NCBI GenBank assembly: GCA_021818565.1
Contig: JAKATV010000483.1
Span: forward strand, 1-6,979
Source: Planctomycetota bacterium
GTDB lineage: Bacteria; Planctomycetota; Phycisphaerae; WQYP01
Length of the DNA stretch: 6,979 bases
Direction: 5' to 3'
A program made the translations under genes and the position numbers. Positions 5,889 to 6,979 of the stretch are shown here, piece after piece. How positions within the stretch are numbered: the stretch's first letter is position 1; each line of letters starts with the position of its first letter. Below the pieces are notes generated by a model, which worked only from the letters and a program-made list of their open reading frames with translations, had not been told where the DNA came from and searched no databases.

Positions 5889-6859
5889 TGTGCGTTCCAT
5901 GGCCCGTTTCCCAGAATACCCTTGACCGTATATTTGGCGGCCTGAGCTTTGGTCAACTGATGTGACCACTTTACCCGTGCTTTGGCATTAGCACCCGGCC
6001 CGGTGGAATGATATTCCGCAAAGCGGGCGGTTTTATAAAATTTTGTGCCCTGCCAGTTCAGCCAGCCGACCGGGGCGATGTCCGAACCCATGTGGCAATC
6101 TATATACGTCGTGCTGCCATAGGCTCTCCACGGCCGGCCGAGATAAACGCTTCCCTTGCGAACATTGGGGGAAGCGGTAATTTTGCAATGCAGAAATACC
6201 AAGCCAAACGGCTGGTGCTTCGGGGTATTCGGTGCGGTAATGCAGGCCGACCCGACAGAACGAATCACGCAATGGTTAAAAACCGCCCGTGCCTCACCAA
6301 ATATAAAATCGACCGCGCCCTGAATCAGGCATTTATTGAAATATATTTTTGCATGTGGATTATGCACATACAGCGTGTCCTGCCAGGCGAGAAATCGACA
6401 ATGCCGAAATATCACCGGCCCGTCTCCGGTTCGCACCGCCACCGCCTGACTCCCTTTGCCATAAGAATTGACAAAGGTCAGATGTTTAGCCGTGATATTG
6501 CGGCCGAGAATCGTAACGGTTGGCGTGTGAAACGTACCAATTTCCTTACCATTCTTGCCTTTGTCCCGGGCACCGAGGTTGTAGGTAATAATGGTTTTTT
6601 TGGCGCGGGTGCCTTCCAGAACAATATTGGAATCATCGGATGGAACGGTTACCAGTTCTTTGTAGGTGCCGGGAGCGATTTTTATGATGATCCGCCGGCG
6701 ACTGTGCGTCGGTGCCGCATTAATCGCGCCCTGAATGGTGTGATAATCCGCTTTGCCGTGCGCCGCGACGGTTATAATTTTGGCGGATGCCGCGTTAGCA
6801 CCCACGCTGGTGAGCGCCAGGGCCAGGACCCCGATCGCCATGCCAAATCGATGGTTCAT
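5885..6859 (-). CDS. Secreted pectin methylesterase (CE8), first gene of the cluster
   Basis: Length is 324 aa, typical of a single-domain bacterial CE8 enzyme with signal peptide. ATG at 6859 has AAGGAG 8 nt upstream (6873 to 6868). Signal peptide: MNHRFGMAIGVLALALTSVG with cleavage probably after ANA (residue 23). The CE8 domain starts at about residue 28 (IITVAAHG, DYHTIQGAINAAP) and carries Q138 (SQAVAVR), Q160-D161 (AWQDT), D184 (VDFIFG), R242 and W244 (LGRPWR), matching the oxyanion glutamines, the two catalytic aspartates and the substrate-binding Arg/Trp of the family. It ends with QLTKAQAAKYTVKGILG. The segment with IITYNLGARDKGKNGKEIGTF closely resembles the CE8 half of the fusion protein, while KTARFAEYHSTGPGA matches the second esterase. 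The product is low-methyl pectin, the substrate of the GH28 module encoded at the end of the cluster. Confidence 0.94.
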   Translation of the reverse strand: MNHRFGMAIGVLALALTSVGANAASAKIITVAAHGKADYHTIQGAINAAPTHSRRRIIIKIAPGTYKELVTVPSDDSNIVLEGTRAKKTIITYNLGARDKGKNGKEIGTFHTPTVTILGRNITAKHLTFVNSYGKGSQAVAVRTGDGPVIFRHCRFLAWQDTLYVHNPHAKIYFNKCLIQGAVDFIFGEARAVFNHCVIRSVGSACITAPNTPKHQPFGLVFLHCKITASPNVRKGSVYLGRPWRAYGSTTYIDCHMGSDIAPVGWLNWQGTKFYKTARFAEYHSTGPGANAKARVKWSHQLTKAQAAKYTVKGILGNGPWNAH

Positions 6860-6979
6860 AAAATCGTCTCCTTAAATAAAACTTTGTCATTTTCCGGCAA
6901 GACCGCAGCATTTTAATCCGACCACAACGCCACGGACTTCCTCTTACTTCGGCCGGCCGGTTTTGATATTAATTCCTGT
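6860..6979 (-). promoter_or_regulatory. Upstream region of the pectin cluster; promoter expected but not clearly seen
   Basis: Apart from the ribosome site (6868-6873), the best -10 candidate on the minus strand is TAAAAT (6915 to 6910), without a good -35. An imperfect inverted repeat (AATCCG near 6914-6919 against CGGACT near 6933-6938) lies just upstream of it and could be an operator or leader hairpin. Neither is strong. Confidence 0.25.

Noticed and set aside
6008..6916. 302-codon plus-strand open frame antisense to the first esterase, and similar ones at 2244-2972, 2973-3506, 5329-5925, 4765-5298
   Set aside because: They are shadows of clear CE8/GH28 genes with full catalytic motifs. 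The antisense translations match no family and lack ribosome sites.
6950..6960. GC palindrome CGGCCGGCCG followed by TTTT, as a possible terminator from the right
   Set aside because: It is a palindrome with no loop, so it cannot form a proper hairpin. It is better explained as a chance GC-rich stretch upstream of the pectin cluster.
1..6979. CRISPR arrays, tRNA genes, insertion sequences or attachment sites
   Set aside because: No regularly spaced direct repeats, cloverleaf sequences, transposase or integrase frames were seen; the only notable inverted repeat is at 2316-2360.

Overview
The window reads as a stretch of chromosome from a free-living, probably Gram-negative bacterium that degrades plant pectin. 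It is moderately GC-rich. Three consecutive secreted pectin enzymes, strong AAGGAG-type ribosome binding sites and a YtpQ/DUF1444 protein beside a diguanylate cyclase would fit a Planctomycetota/PVC or Acidobacteriota-type soil organism. That assignment is inference only: no rRNA or marker gene is present.

Left part, plus strand. Positions 1-534 hold the 3' part of a DUF1444 (YtpQ-like) gene whose start lies outside the window. It is followed by a convincing rho-independent terminator (590-640). A candidate promoter (695-723) then leads into a densely structured region (about 738-1108). That region contains a three-way junction closed by a 10-bp stem and several further helices, and runs into the start of an open frame encoding a cytoplasmic diguanylate cyclase (946-2214 at most). 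The cyclase has every GGDEF signature and an intact RxxD product-inhibition site. Its first 55-65 predicted residues overlap the structured region and use atypical codons, so the true start is uncertain.

Middle. The cyclase and the pectin cluster converge on a 212-bp gap containing a perfect 19-bp inverted repeat with a 7-base loop (2316-2360). It can act as a terminator, at least for the minus strand, and resembles the palindromes mobilised by REP-associated transposases.

Right part, minus strand, in transcription order. A pectin methylesterase (6859-5885), a second pectin methylesterase (5787-4687) and a large protein (4673-2427) fusing a complete CE8 pectin methylesterase to a complete GH28 polygalacturonase form a likely operon. 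Each has a signal peptide and its own Shine-Dalgarno. The last two are separated by 13 nt with the ribosome site touching the preceding stop codon, which suggests translational coupling. A 97-nt gap between the first two contains a possible extended -10 promoter. Functionally, the esterases would remove methyl groups from homogalacturonan and the GH28 module would hydrolyse the de-esterified chain, so the fusion couples two successive steps in one exported polypeptide. Catalytic residues are present in all four catalytic modules.

The most interesting items are the unidentified structured RNA before the cyclase, the CE8-GH28 fusion at the end of a three-module CE8 array, and the perfect palindrome. 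No CRISPR array, tRNA, rRNA or transposase gene was found.
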